Positions 42,250 to 52,450 are shown, counted from the first letter of the stretch. The stretch: DNA of 64,000 bases from CAVHXA01 sp963639765 (GCA_963639765.1 CAVHXA010000007.1:1-64000), one strand, 5' to 3'. The notes: generated by a model from the letters alone, not told the origin. Numbers and translations: made by a program.

Positions 42250-43941
42250 ATGTCGACTTCTATTTCTGGCCTCGATCAGGAACTTCATACATTCTATGAA
42301 GCGGTTATCGAAAAAGAAGATGAAGACGACGGCGACATCCAGCGCCTTCTGGACGCATATCGCGAGGCCTTTCAGGCAGACGTTGTTTATATCCTTGAAA
42401 ATATCGGCGTCAGCAACAGCTACGTATATACACACACAAGCACGGCAGATCCTCGATTTGAGATCAAAGGCAAAACGATTCTCGTAACAGATCAGGAATA
42501 CGACGCCTACAGACAGAGTATGGATGAAAACGGTCTTTGCGACAGAAACAGCGGTCCTGCCGCGAAAGAAGGACTGCGGGCAGTTATTCGCTATGCTGCT
42601 GTCTATGATGGTAAAATTAATGGCGGAGTAGGCCTGATGGATTATCACAGAGCGCGAAATTGGACCGCGTGTGATCGTCAATATGTACTGAAGCTTGGCA
42701 GAGTCCTGAGCAATCACATTATAAAAGAACGCCTCAGCAGACTCAACCAGGCGTATCAGCAGGCGGCAGAAACCGCAAACCACGCCAACCAGGCAAAAAC
42801 AAGATTCCTTTTCAATATGAGTCATGATATCCGCACCCCGATGAATGCCGTTATAGGCTACACAGAAATGGCAAAGAGATATCTATACGATAAGGAGCGA
42901 GCCACAGATTATCTGGATAAAATTTCCTATGCCGGTCAAGAACTTCTGGCCCTGATTAACCAGGTTCTTGAAATGTCCAGAATCGAATCCGGAAAGATCA
43001 ATCTTTCCGAGCAGCAGGCTGTTATAACCAGACAGGCCCGAGCCATGATCGATGTACTGCACCTTACGGCCGAGGCGGCAGGGGTTTCTCTTCGTCTCAA
43101 AATCAACCATCTTGAGCACGATAACGTACTGACCGATCCCGAATGCGTCAGTCAGATCATGCTTAATGTTTTAAGCAATGCCGTCAAATATACGGGCAGC
43201 GGCGGCAGTGTCCTGTTCAGCATCAACGAGCAGCCAACGCAGGATTCGAAAATCAGCAACTATACTTTTACAATCTGCGACAACGGAATCGGCATGAATG
43301 CAGAATTCCTGGAGCATATTTACGACGAATTCTCACGTGAGAAAAATTCAACCATCAACAAAATACAGGGAACCGGACTGGGCATGGCTATCGTCAAGCG
43401 ACTTGTTGTTCTGCTGAATGGCACAATAGATATTACATCCGAGCCGGGTAGCGGAACAACTGTTCTGATAATGATACCCATGCGAGTGCTTAGCAGCGAA
43501 GAGGTTGTCCTTTCGCAGTCACACGACGTAGAAACGGCCGGACTGAAAGGCAGACGCGTTCTTCTTGTCGAAGACAACGACATGAACCGTGAAATTGCCG
43601 AAGAGCTTCTGAAGGCAAACGGTATGCTTGTGGAAACAGCCTCCGACGGAGATATTGCCGTTGAAATGGTTCGAGAAATTGTGCAAAGAGAAGACTATGG
43701 TTACTTTGATTTTGTCCTTATGGATATCCAGATGCCGCGCATGAACGGATACGAAGCAACAAAAGCAATCCGTGCGATTCCGGGCCCGGTCCATGTGCAT
43801 ATTCCGATTATTGCTATGACAGCCAACGCCTTCGAAGAAGACAGAAGAGCCGCACTTGAGGCTGGAATGGACGAACATACGGCAAAGCCTATAGATGTCG
43901 CAAAGCTAATGCATACACTTTCCAGATTTGTAAAAAACTGA
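42250..43941 (+). CDS. Cytosolic hybrid histidine kinase with receiver domain
   Basis: A 563-aa sensor kinase without membrane segments. Residues 1-165 form a GAF-like input region; a short coiled coil follows. Phospho-acceptor helix reads FNMSHDIRTPMNAVIGY, the ATPase domain has SNAVKYTGSGG, GIGMNAEFLEHIYDEF and GTGLGMAIVKRL. The C-terminal receiver begins VLLVEDNDMNREIAEELL with phospho-acceptor Asp in VLMDIQMPRMNG and switch Lys in AKPID. ATG at 42250 has GGAGG 8 bases upstream; a longer frame upstream lacks features. Output partner unknown. Confidence 0.92.
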   Translation: MSTSISGLDQELHTFYEAVIEKEDEDDGDIQRLLDAYREAFQADVVYILENIGVSNSYVYTHTSTADPRFEIKGKTILVTDQEYDAYRQSMDENGLCDRNSGPAAKEGLRAVIRYAAVYDGKINGGVGLMDYHRARNWTACDRQYVLKLGRVLSNHIIKERLSRLNQAYQQAAETANHANQAKTRFLFNMSHDIRTPMNAVIGYTEMAKRYLYDKERATDYLDKISYAGQELLALINQVLEMSRIESGKINLSEQQAVITRQARAMIDVLHLTAEAAGVSLRLKINHLEHDNVLTDPECVSQIMLNVLSNAVKYTGSGGSVLFSINEQPTQDSKISNYTFTICDNGIGMNAEFLEHIYDEFSREKNSTINKIQGTGLGMAIVKRLVVLLNGTIDITSEPGSGTTVLIMIPMRVLSSEEVVLSQSHDVETAGLKGRRVLLVEDNDMNREIAEELLKANGMLVETASDGDIAVEMVREIVQREDYGYFDFVLMDIQMPRMNGYEATKAIRAIPGPVHVHIPIIAMTANAFEEDRRAALEAGMDEHTAKPIDVAKLMHTLSRFVKN

Positions 43942-43946
43942 CAATC

Positions 43947-44009
43947 AAACACTGCGTAATGAGGCAGAGAGTCCGGTGAAGACTGCAGACGAATTGTGTG
44001 GTATTGGCC
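43947..44009. repeat. MITE-like repeat, degenerate 63-bp copy
   Basis: Left end AAACACTGCGTAATGAGG and right end GAATTGTGTGGTATTGGCC are imperfect inverted repeats. The inner CCGGTGAAGACTGCAGACGAATTGTG matches the copies at 38964-39021 and 52451-52629. It follows the kinase stop by 5 bases. Confidence 0.65.
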
Positions 44010-44099
44010 ATAACATACAACCTGCTTTATCTGTGTGATATGCAGGAAAATCCAAACATAACGATTTTGATTGAGGATTGTGCAGAAAGGAAAACGACT

Positions 44100-44798
44100 A
44101 TGAGCAAAATCGGCATTATCGGAGCCATGGATAAAGAGGTAGATACCCTGCAGAACAGGATGACCGAAAAGAACATATCCGTCTGTGCGGGCATGCAGTT
44201 CCACGAGGGATTGCTCAACGGAACTGAAGCCGTAGTGGTACGCTGCGGAATAGGAAAGGTAAATGCCGCATTGTGCGTTCAGATTCTGGCTGATCGCTTT
44301 CATGCAACGCATATAATCAATACCGGTGTGGCCGGTTCACTGAACACAAAGCTGAACATCGGTGATATTCTGATTTCACATGATGTGATTCACCACGACG
44401 TGAATGTTACAACATTGGGCTATGCTCCGGGAGAGGTGCCCGGGCTTGGTATTATAGCATTTCCGGCCGATCAGACAATGGGACAACTGGCTATGCAGCT
44501 ATGTGCAGAGGTAAATCCGGATATACAGGCCCGACTTGGACGAGTAGTCAGCGGAGATCAGTTTATTTCCAGTCAGGAAACAAAGGACAGACTGATTGCC
44601 CAATTCCATGGAGACTGTGCCGAAATGGAAGGCGCCTCGATTGCACAGGGAGCGTGGCTCAACGGATTGCCGTTTCTGATTATTCGAGCAATATCCGACA
44701 AGGCCGACGGGTCCGCGATTCAGGATTATCCCACATTTGAAGGCAAGGCAGCCGTGCATTCCGCACGTCTTGTAGAAGCGTTGACAGCAGCACTGTAA
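44100..44798 (+). CDS. mtnN: 5'-methylthioadenosine/S-adenosylhomocysteine nucleosidase
   Basis: A 232-aa purine-nucleosidase of methyl-cycle salvage, cleaving adenine from methylthioadenosine or S-adenosylhomocysteine. IGIIGAMDKEVDTLQ at the start, INTGVAGSLN, the purine site EMEGASIAQGAW and catalytic Asp in AISDKADGS. ATG at 44100 has AAAGGAAAA upstream. A terminator follows at 44916. Confidence 0.95.
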   Translation: MSKIGIIGAMDKEVDTLQNRMTEKNISVCAGMQFHEGLLNGTEAVVVRCGIGKVNAALCVQILADRFHATHIINTGVAGSLNTKLNIGDILISHDVIHHDVNVTTLGYAPGEVPGLGIIAFPADQTMGQLAMQLCAEVNPDIQARLGRVVSGDQFISSQETKDRLIAQFHGDCAEMEGASIAQGAWLNGLPFLIIRAISDKADGSAIQDYPTFEGKAAVHSARLVEALTAAL

Positions 44799-44915
44799 AG
44801 CAGACAGATGCCCGACTCTCGCAAATCGTCCTTGCCGAAAGCTGCAGTGCTTCTTTATAAATCCTATTTTGATCTGCAGGCTCCCGGTGAACTGCGCTGT
44901 ATATCAAAAGCACAG

Positions 44916-44942
44916 GGCCCGCTTTTGCGGGCCTGCTTTTCT
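44916..44942 (+). terminator. Terminator after mtnN
   Basis: Stem GGCCCGC/GCGGGCC (44916-44922 with 44927-44933) with a TTTT loop, followed by TGCTTTTCT. It is placed about 120 bases past the stop and before pcrA. Confidence 0.75.
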
Positions 44943-45062
44943 GACGGGCAAAATGCAGGGTTCGCATTAAATAAGCTCAGTGCCACTACATACCGCGTGC
45001 TATTCAGAGCAAACCGGAGTTTTGCTCAACTCTACGAATCCCGATAATGTACAGGTGATTTT

Positions 45063-47537
45063 ATGACAAATGCTCTTTCACAACGATTTCTTGCTGCCCG
45101 AAGCGCCATTATCGAAGAATGCTTTTCCGATCTCAATGCGCAGCAGCGACGGGCGGTTTTAAAAACACAGGGGCCGGTTCTGGTCCTGGCTGGGGCAGGC
45201 AGCGGAAAGACCACCGTGTTGATTCAGCGTATGGCTAATCTTCTGCGTTTTGGCATCGGCTCCGATACAGCAGAGCTGCCCGATGGCCTGCTGCAAAGCG
45301 ATGTTGAACTGATGGAATGCTATTTGAGTACGCACGATCCTGCACTCAAAAATCAGGCACAGTCTCTTTGTGCCTGGCAGCCTGTTGAGCCATGGCGAAT
45401 TATCGCCATAACCTTTACAAATAAGGCTGCCGGCGAAATGAAAGAACGTCTGCGACGAATGCTGGGAGAAGAAGCCGAGGACATCTGGGCCATGACTTTT
45501 CATTCGGCATGCTGCCGCATGCTTCGACGCGATGCCAATCGTCTGGGCTATACCTCTGATTTTACAATCTATGATTCCGGCGACACGCAGTCTGTGATCA
45601 AGGCCATCCTGAAGGACAAAAATCTTGATATAAAGACATATCCGCCCAAAACGGTTGCAAATATGATCAGCAAGGCCAAGGATGCCTGCCTGACGCCGGA
45701 GGATTATATTAACCGCGCATCCAACGACATATACAACCGCTGGATCGGACTCATCTTTGAAGAATACCAGAAGCGCCTGAAGAATGCCAACGCAATGGAC
45801 TTCGACGATCTGCTTGTCAAAACAGTAGAACTGCTCGAGCAGAACCCGGATATTCTTGAATACTATCAAAATAAATTTCGTTTTATTCTGGTAGACGAAT
45901 ATCAGGATACCAACAGCCTGCAATATCGTTTTACAGCGTTATTGGCACAGAAAAGCGGGAACATCTGCGTAGTGGGTGACGATGATCAGTCCATCTATCG
46001 TTTTCGGGGTGCCACTATTGAAAATATCCTGTCCTTCGAGAAAAACTATCCAAATGCGTGTGTGATTCGCCTCGAGCAGAATTATCGTTCCACAAGCTAT
46101 ATTCTGCAGGCAGCCAATGCGGTAATTTCCAACAACCGCGGGCGCAAGGGGAAAACACTCTGGACGGCGCAAAAAGGCGGAGACAAACTGCGGGTATATG
46201 AAGCTGCAAACGAAACAGAAGAAGCAAACTGGGTCGCGCAGCAGATCCTGTCCGGCAGACAAGACGGAGGCCAATTTTCGGATTATGCGGTGTTGTATCG
46301 CACAAACGCTCAGTCCAATGCCATGGAAATTGCTTTCCGTCGAAGTGGCGTACCCTATCGCATTATTGGCGGCACACGTTTCTATGATCGGGCGGAAGTC
46401 AAGGATATGCTTGCCTATCTGAGCCTGATAAACAATCGCGCTGATGATCTGCGTCTTAAACGCATTATAAACAACCCTCCGCGAGGTTTGGGCGGAAGAA
46501 CGCTGGATACAGTTGAACTTCTGGCTGACCGGAACCACGTTTGCATGTATGATATTGTCAGTGACCCCTATTCCTATCCCGAGCTGGCACGGTCAGCAGG
46601 CAAGCTGATGAGCTTTACGGTCATGATCGAAGAATTATCAAAAAAACTGCAGACCATGCCCCTTCAGGATTTTTATCGTGATGTAGTTGAACAAAGCGGC
46701 TACAAGGCAATGCTCCTCGAAAAAAACGATGAGACAAATAAAACAAGAATCGAAAACATACAGGAGCTCGGGTCTACAATTGCCGGCTACGCAGAAAACG
46801 CCGAGATGCCGTCTCTGGCGGACTTTTTAGAAGAGGTTTCACTGTATACGGATATCGAGCAGTACGATCCTCAGGCAGACGCGGCAGTAATGATGACTAT
46901 GCATGCAGCAAAGGGGCTGGAGTTTTCGGATGTTTTCGTGGTCGGTCTTGAAGAGGGTCTTTTTCCGTCGGCACGCAGCCTACAAAGCCAGACAGATCTG
47001 GAAGAAGAGCGGCGTCTGTGCTATGTTGCACTGACCAGAGCAAAGGAACATCTGTATGTTTCATATGCCAGAAGCAGGATGATTTATGGAAGGACAACTA
47101 CAAACCGCCCATCGAGATTTGTTGATGAGCTGCCACAGGGCTGTGTTCAATGGCTGAGCAGACGACAAAGACCTGACTTCAGAGAAAGCATCGGTTTCCC
47201 CAACGAATATGGAATTGAAAACCTTACGTATGGCAGTGGCGGCAATACGGGCAAGCCTGCTGCTGTGAAGGCAGACACAGTCCGTGCGGGAACACAGAGC
47301 AGAAATGCGTCCGGAGCGCCGTCGACCGCACCGAAACCAACTGTGCTGTCAGACAGAAAAACCGCATCATTCAATCTGCGTACAGGAGACACCGTAGAAC
47401 ATCGCAGCTTTGGACGCGGTGTGGTAATTTCTGTTCAGGCCATGGGAAATGACGCGCTTGTAGAAATCGCCTTTGATGGCGTTGGAACCAAAAAACTGAT
47501 GGCAAACACAGCAGCTAAATTTATGAAAAAGCTATAG
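45063..47537 (+). CDS. pcrA: UvrD/PcrA-type DNA helicase
   Basis: Superfamily 1A 3'-5' helicase, 824 aa, for repair and plasmid or rolling-circle replication. LNAQQRRAVLKTQGPVLVLAG and AGSGKTTVLIQRM are motifs Q and I; VVGDDDQSIYRFRGA is motif III and VMMTMHAAKGLEF motif V. A 45-residue insert of acidic and Leu-rich sequence lies after motif I, where the canonical enzyme is compact. The C-terminal tail with HRSFGRGVVISV binds RNA polymerase in homologues. RBS AGGTG. A repeat element begins at the stop codon. Confidence 0.94.
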   Translation: MTNALSQRFLAARSAIIEECFSDLNAQQRRAVLKTQGPVLVLAGAGSGKTTVLIQRMANLLRFGIGSDTAELPDGLLQSDVELMECYLSTHDPALKNQAQSLCAWQPVEPWRIIAITFTNKAAGEMKERLRRMLGEEAEDIWAMTFHSACCRMLRRDANRLGYTSDFTIYDSGDTQSVIKAILKDKNLDIKTYPPKTVANMISKAKDACLTPEDYINRASNDIYNRWIGLIFEEYQKRLKNANAMDFDDLLVKTVELLEQNPDILEYYQNKFRFILVDEYQDTNSLQYRFTALLAQKSGNICVVGDDDQSIYRFRGATIENILSFEKNYPNACVIRLEQNYRSTSYILQAANAVISNNRGRKGKTLWTAQKGGDKLRVYEAANETEEANWVAQQILSGRQDGGQFSDYAVLYRTNAQSNAMEIAFRRSGVPYRIIGGTRFYDRAEVKDMLAYLSLINNRADDLRLKRIINNPPRGLGGRTLDTVELLADRNHVCMYDIVSDPYSYPELARSAGKLMSFTVMIEELSKKLQTMPLQDFYRDVVEQSGYKAMLLEKNDETNKTRIENIQELGSTIAGYAENAEMPSLADFLEEVSLYTDIEQYDPQADAAVMMTMHAAKGLEFSDVFVVGLEEGLFPSARSLQSQTDLEEERRLCYVALTRAKEHLYVSYARSRMIYGRTTTNRPSRFVDELPQGCVQWLSRRQRPDFRESIGFPNEYGIENLTYGSGGNTGKPAAVKADTVRAGTQSRNASGAPSTAPKPTVLSDRKTASFNLRTGDTVEHRSFGRGVVISVQAMGNDALVEIAFDGVGTKKLMANTAAKFMKKL

Positions 47538-47588
47538 GGCAATACCGCACAAATGCTTCTGCGGCATCATTATACGGTGCGGTCATAA
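47537..47588. repeat. MITE-like repeat, short copy at the pcrA stop
   Basis: GGGCAATACCGCACAAA (47537-47553) and the divergent right end CATTATACGGTGCGGTC (47568-47584) border a GCTTCTGCGGCAT core. The left end includes the last base of the pcrA stop codon. The remainder of the 47589-47855 gap shows no convincing gene; TTGACG (47753-47758), 17 bases, TACAGA is a possible ligA promoter. Confidence 0.65.
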
Positions 47589-47855
47589 GCCCGGGGCTGT
47601 TTTTTCGGTCAATGATCGGTTATTTGTATTTCGACATGGATTCCTGCATCAAAAGCGCGAAAGATGCGAGCACAGGTTTGAACACACATACGAAAAAACA
47701 GTTCATCAAAGCATCGGCAGGACAGATGTCCCGGTTTCCATCGCGGCTGGTGTTGACGTGCCGTTTTGTAAAAAGTACAGAGAGATGCATGAAGCCGTTC
47801 CAACAAAGTACGGCAGCCTGTTTTTTGCACAGGTGTTTGAACAGGAGGTATAGGT

Positions 47856-49862
47856 ATGGACCCAAGAGAACAAATGCGGACGCTGGCCCGGCAGCTTGAG
47901 CACAACAGCTATCTGTATTATGTTCTGGATTCGCCGGAACTGGAAGATTACGAATATGACGCCATGATGCGCAGACTGGAGGATCTCGAACAGAAATATC
48001 CGCAGTTTGTCGATCCAAATTCTCCTACACGCCGCATAGGCGGAGGTGTCGGACCCAGCTTTGCGCCCATAACACATCCGGTAGCACTGCAGAGCCTGCA
48101 GGATCTGTTTTCAGACGAAGAGCTTCAGGAATTTGATCGGCGCGTTCGGCAAACTGTAGAGCAGCCGGTCTATATGGTTGAACCCAAAATCGATGGACTC
48201 TCGGTCGCATTGGAATACCAGAGCGGAGAGCTTGTCTGCGGGGCTACCCGCGGCGATGGACAGGTTGGTGAGGATGTGACGCAAAATCTGAAAACAATTC
48301 GCTCTATTCCGCTTCGCCTGGAAAATGCACCTGCCAGACTGATTGTTCGGGGCGAGGTGTTCATGCCAAAAAAAGTATTCTCCGATTTAAATGAACGGCG
48401 TGAGGAAATGGGAGAAAAGACTTTTGCAAATCCCAGAAATGCAGCGGCCGGTTCTCTGCGACAACAGGATCCAAAGATTGCGGCACAGCGTCAGCTTGAT
48501 ATTTTCGTTTTCAATATACAGCTGCTTGAGGGCGGACCAAGGCTGACAACACACGCTGAAACACTTGCATATCTGCGAACACTTCGTTTCAAGGTTATAC
48601 AAAGCACGCCCTGTATCAGCCTGCAAGAGGTTCAGGATCAAATTGCTGAAATTAACGGCTGCAGATCAGAAATGAGCTGTGATATAGATGGTGCCGTGAT
48701 AAAGGTTGACAATCTGTTTGATCGTCAACGTCTTGGGGCCACATCCAAATATCCACGTTGGGCCGCAGCATGGAAATACCCACCGGAAATCCGACAGACC
48801 GTAATACGTGATATTGTTGTACAGGTGGGACGTACGGGCGTGCTCACGCCCAAGGCCGTGGTGGATCCTGTGAGATTGGCCGGTACAACCGTTACAAATG
48901 CAACACTCCATAATCAGGATTTTATTGCACAGAAAGACATCCGAATCGGAGATACAGTCTGTATTCGCAAGGCAGGCGAAATTATCCCCGAGATTCTGAA
49001 TGTTGTGAAAGAGAAACGTCCGGGCTGGGCAAAAGAATATCATCTGCCTTCGGTTTGTCCCCAATGCGGAAGTCCTGTTGCAAGGGACCCAGACGGAGCG
49101 GCAATACGCTGCACGGCGGCAGGCTGCCCATCGCAGCTTCTTCGCAGCCTGACTCATTTTGCTTCGCGTGATGCAATGGACATTGCCGGGCTTGGCGAGG
49201 CGATGGTGCAAAAGCTGTTGGAGCAGAATCTGGTTCACACGGCAGCTGACCTGTATTTCCTTACTGTAGAAGATATAGCCGTTCTGTGGCAAAATCCCGG
49301 AAGAGCAGCCTGTAATCTGATCGAAGCCATTCAAAAATCAAAGGCACAGGATTTATCCAGACTTCTGTATGCCTTTGGCGTGCGGCAGGTTGGCATCCGG
49401 GCAGCGGAGTCCCTTGCAATGCACTTCAGGTCACTTGACTGTCTCCAGTCGGCCTCCGTTCAGGAAATTACAATGCTCGAAGACATCGGGCCAATCACGG
49501 CACAGAATATTCGAATCTGGCTGGATAATCCGCAGACCAGGCAGCTGATCGACCAATTGCGGCAGGCGGGAGTAAATATGAAGACCGGTCTGTTTCAACC
49601 GCAGGAACAGCTTAAAGGCAAGACCTTTGTTTTAACCGGGACACTTTCAAAAATGAGCAGGGCGGAGGCAACGCAAAAACTGCAGGCTCTTGGAGCCAGG
49701 GTCTCCACCGGCGTATCAAAAAAAACAAGCTATGTTGTTGCCGGAGAACAGGCCGGGACGAAATTGCAAAAGGCAAATGAACTTGGTATTGCCGTTCTGA
49801 CAGAAGCTGAATTCCTTCAGATTCTCAACGAAAAAACAGAGCATGGCCCCGCAGCCGAATGA
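47856..49862 (+). CDS. ligA: NAD-dependent DNA ligase LigA
   Basis: A 668-aa ligase sealing nicks in replication and repair. The adenylation site is EPKIDGLSVALEYQ with lysine as nucleophile; EDYEYDAMMRRL is the NAD-binding Ia region. The four-Cys zinc finger is CPQCGSPVAR with CTAAGCPSQL. Helix-hairpin-helix repeats follow near LYAFGVRQVGIR, and a BRCT domain (GKTFVLTGTLSKMSRAEA) closes the protein. AGGAGG lies 8 bases before the ATG. Usual neighbour of pcrA. Confidence 0.97.
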   Translation: MDPREQMRTLARQLEHNSYLYYVLDSPELEDYEYDAMMRRLEDLEQKYPQFVDPNSPTRRIGGGVGPSFAPITHPVALQSLQDLFSDEELQEFDRRVRQTVEQPVYMVEPKIDGLSVALEYQSGELVCGATRGDGQVGEDVTQNLKTIRSIPLRLENAPARLIVRGEVFMPKKVFSDLNERREEMGEKTFANPRNAAAGSLRQQDPKIAAQRQLDIFVFNIQLLEGGPRLTTHAETLAYLRTLRFKVIQSTPCISLQEVQDQIAEINGCRSEMSCDIDGAVIKVDNLFDRQRLGATSKYPRWAAAWKYPPEIRQTVIRDIVVQVGRTGVLTPKAVVDPVRLAGTTVTNATLHNQDFIAQKDIRIGDTVCIRKAGEIIPEILNVVKEKRPGWAKEYHLPSVCPQCGSPVARDPDGAAIRCTAAGCPSQLLRSLTHFASRDAMDIAGLGEAMVQKLLEQNLVHTAADLYFLTVEDIAVLWQNPGRAACNLIEAIQKSKAQDLSRLLYAFGVRQVGIRAAESLAMHFRSLDCLQSASVQEITMLEDIGPITAQNIRIWLDNPQTRQLIDQLRQAGVNMKTGLFQPQEQLKGKTFVLTGTLSKMSRAEATQKLQALGARVSTGVSKKTSYVVAGEQAGTKLQKANELGIAVLTEAEFLQILNEKTEHGPAAE

Positions 49863-50041
49863 GAACAGACAACCTGTGTCGGTAATGCGGCATACTCTTT
49901 GCCGTTTTGCAGCTATTTCCCGTGTACCCAAAGCATTTGCCGGACTTCCGGACAGATATCGTCGCTCTGCAAAATCGATCCTGTTCTGATCCTGAACAAA
50001 GAAAGCCCGGCTGTGCAAGAAACAACCATAGGAGGCATCAT

Positions 50042-51952
50042 ATGCAGATTCAGTACCCGCACCTGCTCAAACCAATTCAGGTGGGCAGCCTTACCTTGAA
50101 AAATCGCCTGTTTTCAGCGCCTCAGGGCCTGCATGCAATGCAAGACAGACAGACATATCCAACACAGGCTGTAATTGCAAATATGGCCAATAAGGCGCGC
50201 GGCGGAGCAGCACTGGTTACCTGCCATACCGTTTCTGTCTCCAACAGATCTGACGGTTCCGGCGCTGATACAGACTATGATATTTTCGATGCGGTATCCC
50301 GTCAGTATATAGCTCAGATGGCTGAGGAGATTCATCTATACGGAGCAAAGGCATCCATGGAACTGAACTTCCTGTCCGGGTATGAGGGCTATGACGTGAC
50401 AGATCAAATTATCGGTGCCGACGGAAACAGGGCTAAGGAGATATCATTTCAGCAGCTTCAGGATCTGGCCGGAAACTATGCTCTTCAGGCGTATTTATGC
50501 AAGCAGCTTGGATACGACATGGTACTTCTGCATATGGGGTATCAGTTTTCGCTTCTTGCCAGATTTCTTTCTCCGGCGTCCAACACCCGGACGGATCAGT
50601 TCGGAGGCAATGCAGAAAACCGCGTGCGTTTTCCGATAATGGTCTGTGATGCAATTAAAAACGTCTGTGGAAAGGGCTTTCCAATCGAAATCAGGATGTC
50701 CGGCCGTGAAAGCATCCCGAATGGGATGACACTCGAGGATGCAAAAGCATATGCCTGTGCTTTTTCCGGACATGCAGATCTGCTTCAGGTTCATGGCCCG
50801 GACGGCGCGGCCAGCCACTGTATGGGATTTCAGACACGTTATCCGTTCCTGGATATGGCTCAGGCCATAAAAGAACTGCACACAGACCTCCGGATTGTTG
50901 CAATCGGCGGCTTCCAGGATCCGAAGGAAATGGATGAAGTTCTTGCCCAGGGAAAGGCAGATGCGATCTGCGTCGGAAGAGGACTGATTGCAGATCCGAA
51001 CGTCGGTAAAAAAGCCCTTGAGGGCAGAGCCGAGGATGTGGTTCCCTGCGTCAAATGCATGCGCTGCCATGATACGGCCTGTATTGAGCGTATCACATAT
51101 CGCTGTTCCGTTAATCCAACCATTGGCCTTGAGCACAAGCTTAATCAGCTTATTTTGCCGGTACAGGCCAATAAAAAAGTAGCGGTTGTCGGAGGCGGAC
51201 CGGCCGGAATGACAGCTGCACTGACAGCATACCGACGCGGACACTGCGTGACTTTGTTCGAGCAGTCTGATCACCTGGGAGGACAGTTGGTTTTTTCAGA
51301 CTATGTATCATTTAAGACAGCACTGAGCCGTTTTAAAAATCATCTGGTCAATCAGATACAAAAGGCAGACATTTCCATACGGCTCAATACAACCGCAGAC
51401 AAAACAATGCTGCAGGATTTTGACGCAGTCATTCTGGCTTTGGGCGCCGAGCCTCTGATTCCAAAAATTCCGGGAACAGACAGCAAACATGTTTGCACTG
51501 CTCCAAAAGTATATGGACATGAAGACACACTCGGAAGGTATGTAACAATCATTGGCGGAGGCCAGGTTGGCTGTGAAACAGCCATGCACCTTGCACAAAA
51601 GGGTCTGGACGTAACAGTTCTGGAAATGCAGACCAAGCTTGCTCCGGATGCTTCACCGTCCTATCGATATGCTCTTTTGAATGCAATTCGGGAACAGACC
51701 AATATCCATATTGTGCTCGGAGCATGCTGCACCAGCTTAGAGGGTGATGTGATCTATCAAGACCGTATTGGATCGCAGAGAAGGATTTTTGCCGATACGG
51801 TTATTCTTGCTGCCGGTATGAAGGGCAGGGCAGACCAGGCTGCACAGCTTCTGGGGGTGGTTGCCGAAACCGTACTGGTCGGCGATTGTGCAGGCCCCGG
51901 GAATCTGGCTGGTGCGACACGAACCGGCTGGGCTGCGGCAATTGCACTATAA
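50042..51952 (+). CDS. Old-yellow-enzyme-type Fe-S flavoprotein 1 (2,4-dienoyl-CoA reductase/BaiCD-like)
   Basis: A 636-aa NADH-dependent enoate reductase homologue. The N-terminal TIM barrel binds FMN (LLKPIQVGSLTLKNRLFSAP); the 4Fe-4S ligands follow the spacing C-x2-C-x2-C-x12-C (CVKCMRC to RCSVNP) as in trimethylamine dehydrogenase; the C-terminal half binds FAD/NADH (VAVVGGGPAGMTAAL, TIIGGGQVGCETAM). The usual HGAHGYLLxQFLSP active-site stretch reads LHMGYQFSLLARFLSP, losing a catalytic residue, so the substrate may differ. ATG at 50042 has GGAGG 6 bases upstream; RuvX follows after 12 bases. Confidence 0.88.
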   Translation: MQIQYPHLLKPIQVGSLTLKNRLFSAPQGLHAMQDRQTYPTQAVIANMANKARGGAALVTCHTVSVSNRSDGSGADTDYDIFDAVSRQYIAQMAEEIHLYGAKASMELNFLSGYEGYDVTDQIIGADGNRAKEISFQQLQDLAGNYALQAYLCKQLGYDMVLLHMGYQFSLLARFLSPASNTRTDQFGGNAENRVRFPIMVCDAIKNVCGKGFPIEIRMSGRESIPNGMTLEDAKAYACAFSGHADLLQVHGPDGAASHCMGFQTRYPFLDMAQAIKELHTDLRIVAIGGFQDPKEMDEVLAQGKADAICVGRGLIADPNVGKKALEGRAEDVVPCVKCMRCHDTACIERITYRCSVNPTIGLEHKLNQLILPVQANKKVAVVGGGPAGMTAALTAYRRGHCVTLFEQSDHLGGQLVFSDYVSFKTALSRFKNHLVNQIQKADISIRLNTTADKTMLQDFDAVILALGAEPLIPKIPGTDSKHVCTAPKVYGHEDTLGRYVTIIGGGQVGCETAMHLAQKGLDVTVLEMQTKLAPDASPSYRYALLNAIREQTNIHIVLGACCTSLEGDVIYQDRIGSQRRIFADTVILAAGMKGRADQAAQLLGVVAETVLVGDCAGPGNLAGATRTGWAAAIAL

Positions 51953-51964
51953 GGAGTACAGAGC

Positions 51965-52387
51965 ATGCGCGTGATGGGAATTGATTATGGCGATGCCCGC
52001 ACCGGCATCGCAATATCGGACAAATTGGGGCTTTTGGTCGGGCAAACAGCCGTCATCACACATTGGAACAGTGAGGAAGTTGCCAGACAGATTGCACAGC
52101 TGGCACAAAGCCGCGGCGTCGAATTCCTTGTGGTTGGTCTTCCCCGCAATATGGATGGAACCGAAGGTCCACGTGCCGCATTGTGCAGAGAATTTGCAAA
52201 AAAAATAGAGATTCTGACAGGACTGGAAACCGTTTTATGGGATGAACGCAGAACCACTGTAGATGCACATCGTATTCTCTCTCAGACTGGTAAAAATGGG
52301 AAAAAACGAAAAAAAATTATAGATGCCGTGGCAGCATCCCTGATCCTTGAGGGCTATCTTGGTTACCTGAATACAAAAAAACAATAA
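51965..52387 (+). CDS. ruvX: Holliday junction resolvase-like protein RuvX/YqgF
   Basis: A 140-aa RNase H-like nuclease that acts in 16S rRNA 5' processing or DNA recombination. VMGIDYGDARTGIAIS and the later TVLWDERRTTVDAHRIL carry the acidic residues, and KIIDAVAASLILEGYL closes the fold. AAGGAG stands 8 bases before ATG. A terminator follows the stop by 4 bases. Confidence 0.93.
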   Translation: MRVMGIDYGDARTGIAISDKLGLLVGQTAVITHWNSEEVARQIAQLAQSRGVEFLVVGLPRNMDGTEGPRAALCREFAKKIEILTGLETVLWDERRTTVDAHRILSQTGKNGKKRKKIIDAVAASLILEGYLGYLNTKKQ

Positions 52388-52391
52388 GGCA

Positions 52392-52413
52392 GCATCGCAT
52401 AGATGCGTTTTTT
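52392..52413 (+). terminator. Terminator of ruvX
   Basis: Stem GCATC/GATGC (52392-52396 with 52402-52406) with a 5-base loop, then GTTTTTT. AAGGCAGCATCGCAT just before also resembles a repeat-family end, so the terminator may derive from it. Confidence 0.6.
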
Positions 52414-52450
52414 AGTCCAACGGCAGGACGCACACAGGCTGAAAGGTTTC

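Noticed and set aside
47612..47899. A 95-codon frame in the pcrA-ligA gap
   Set aside because: No ribosome binding site, no family pattern, and it runs into the ligA start in another frame.
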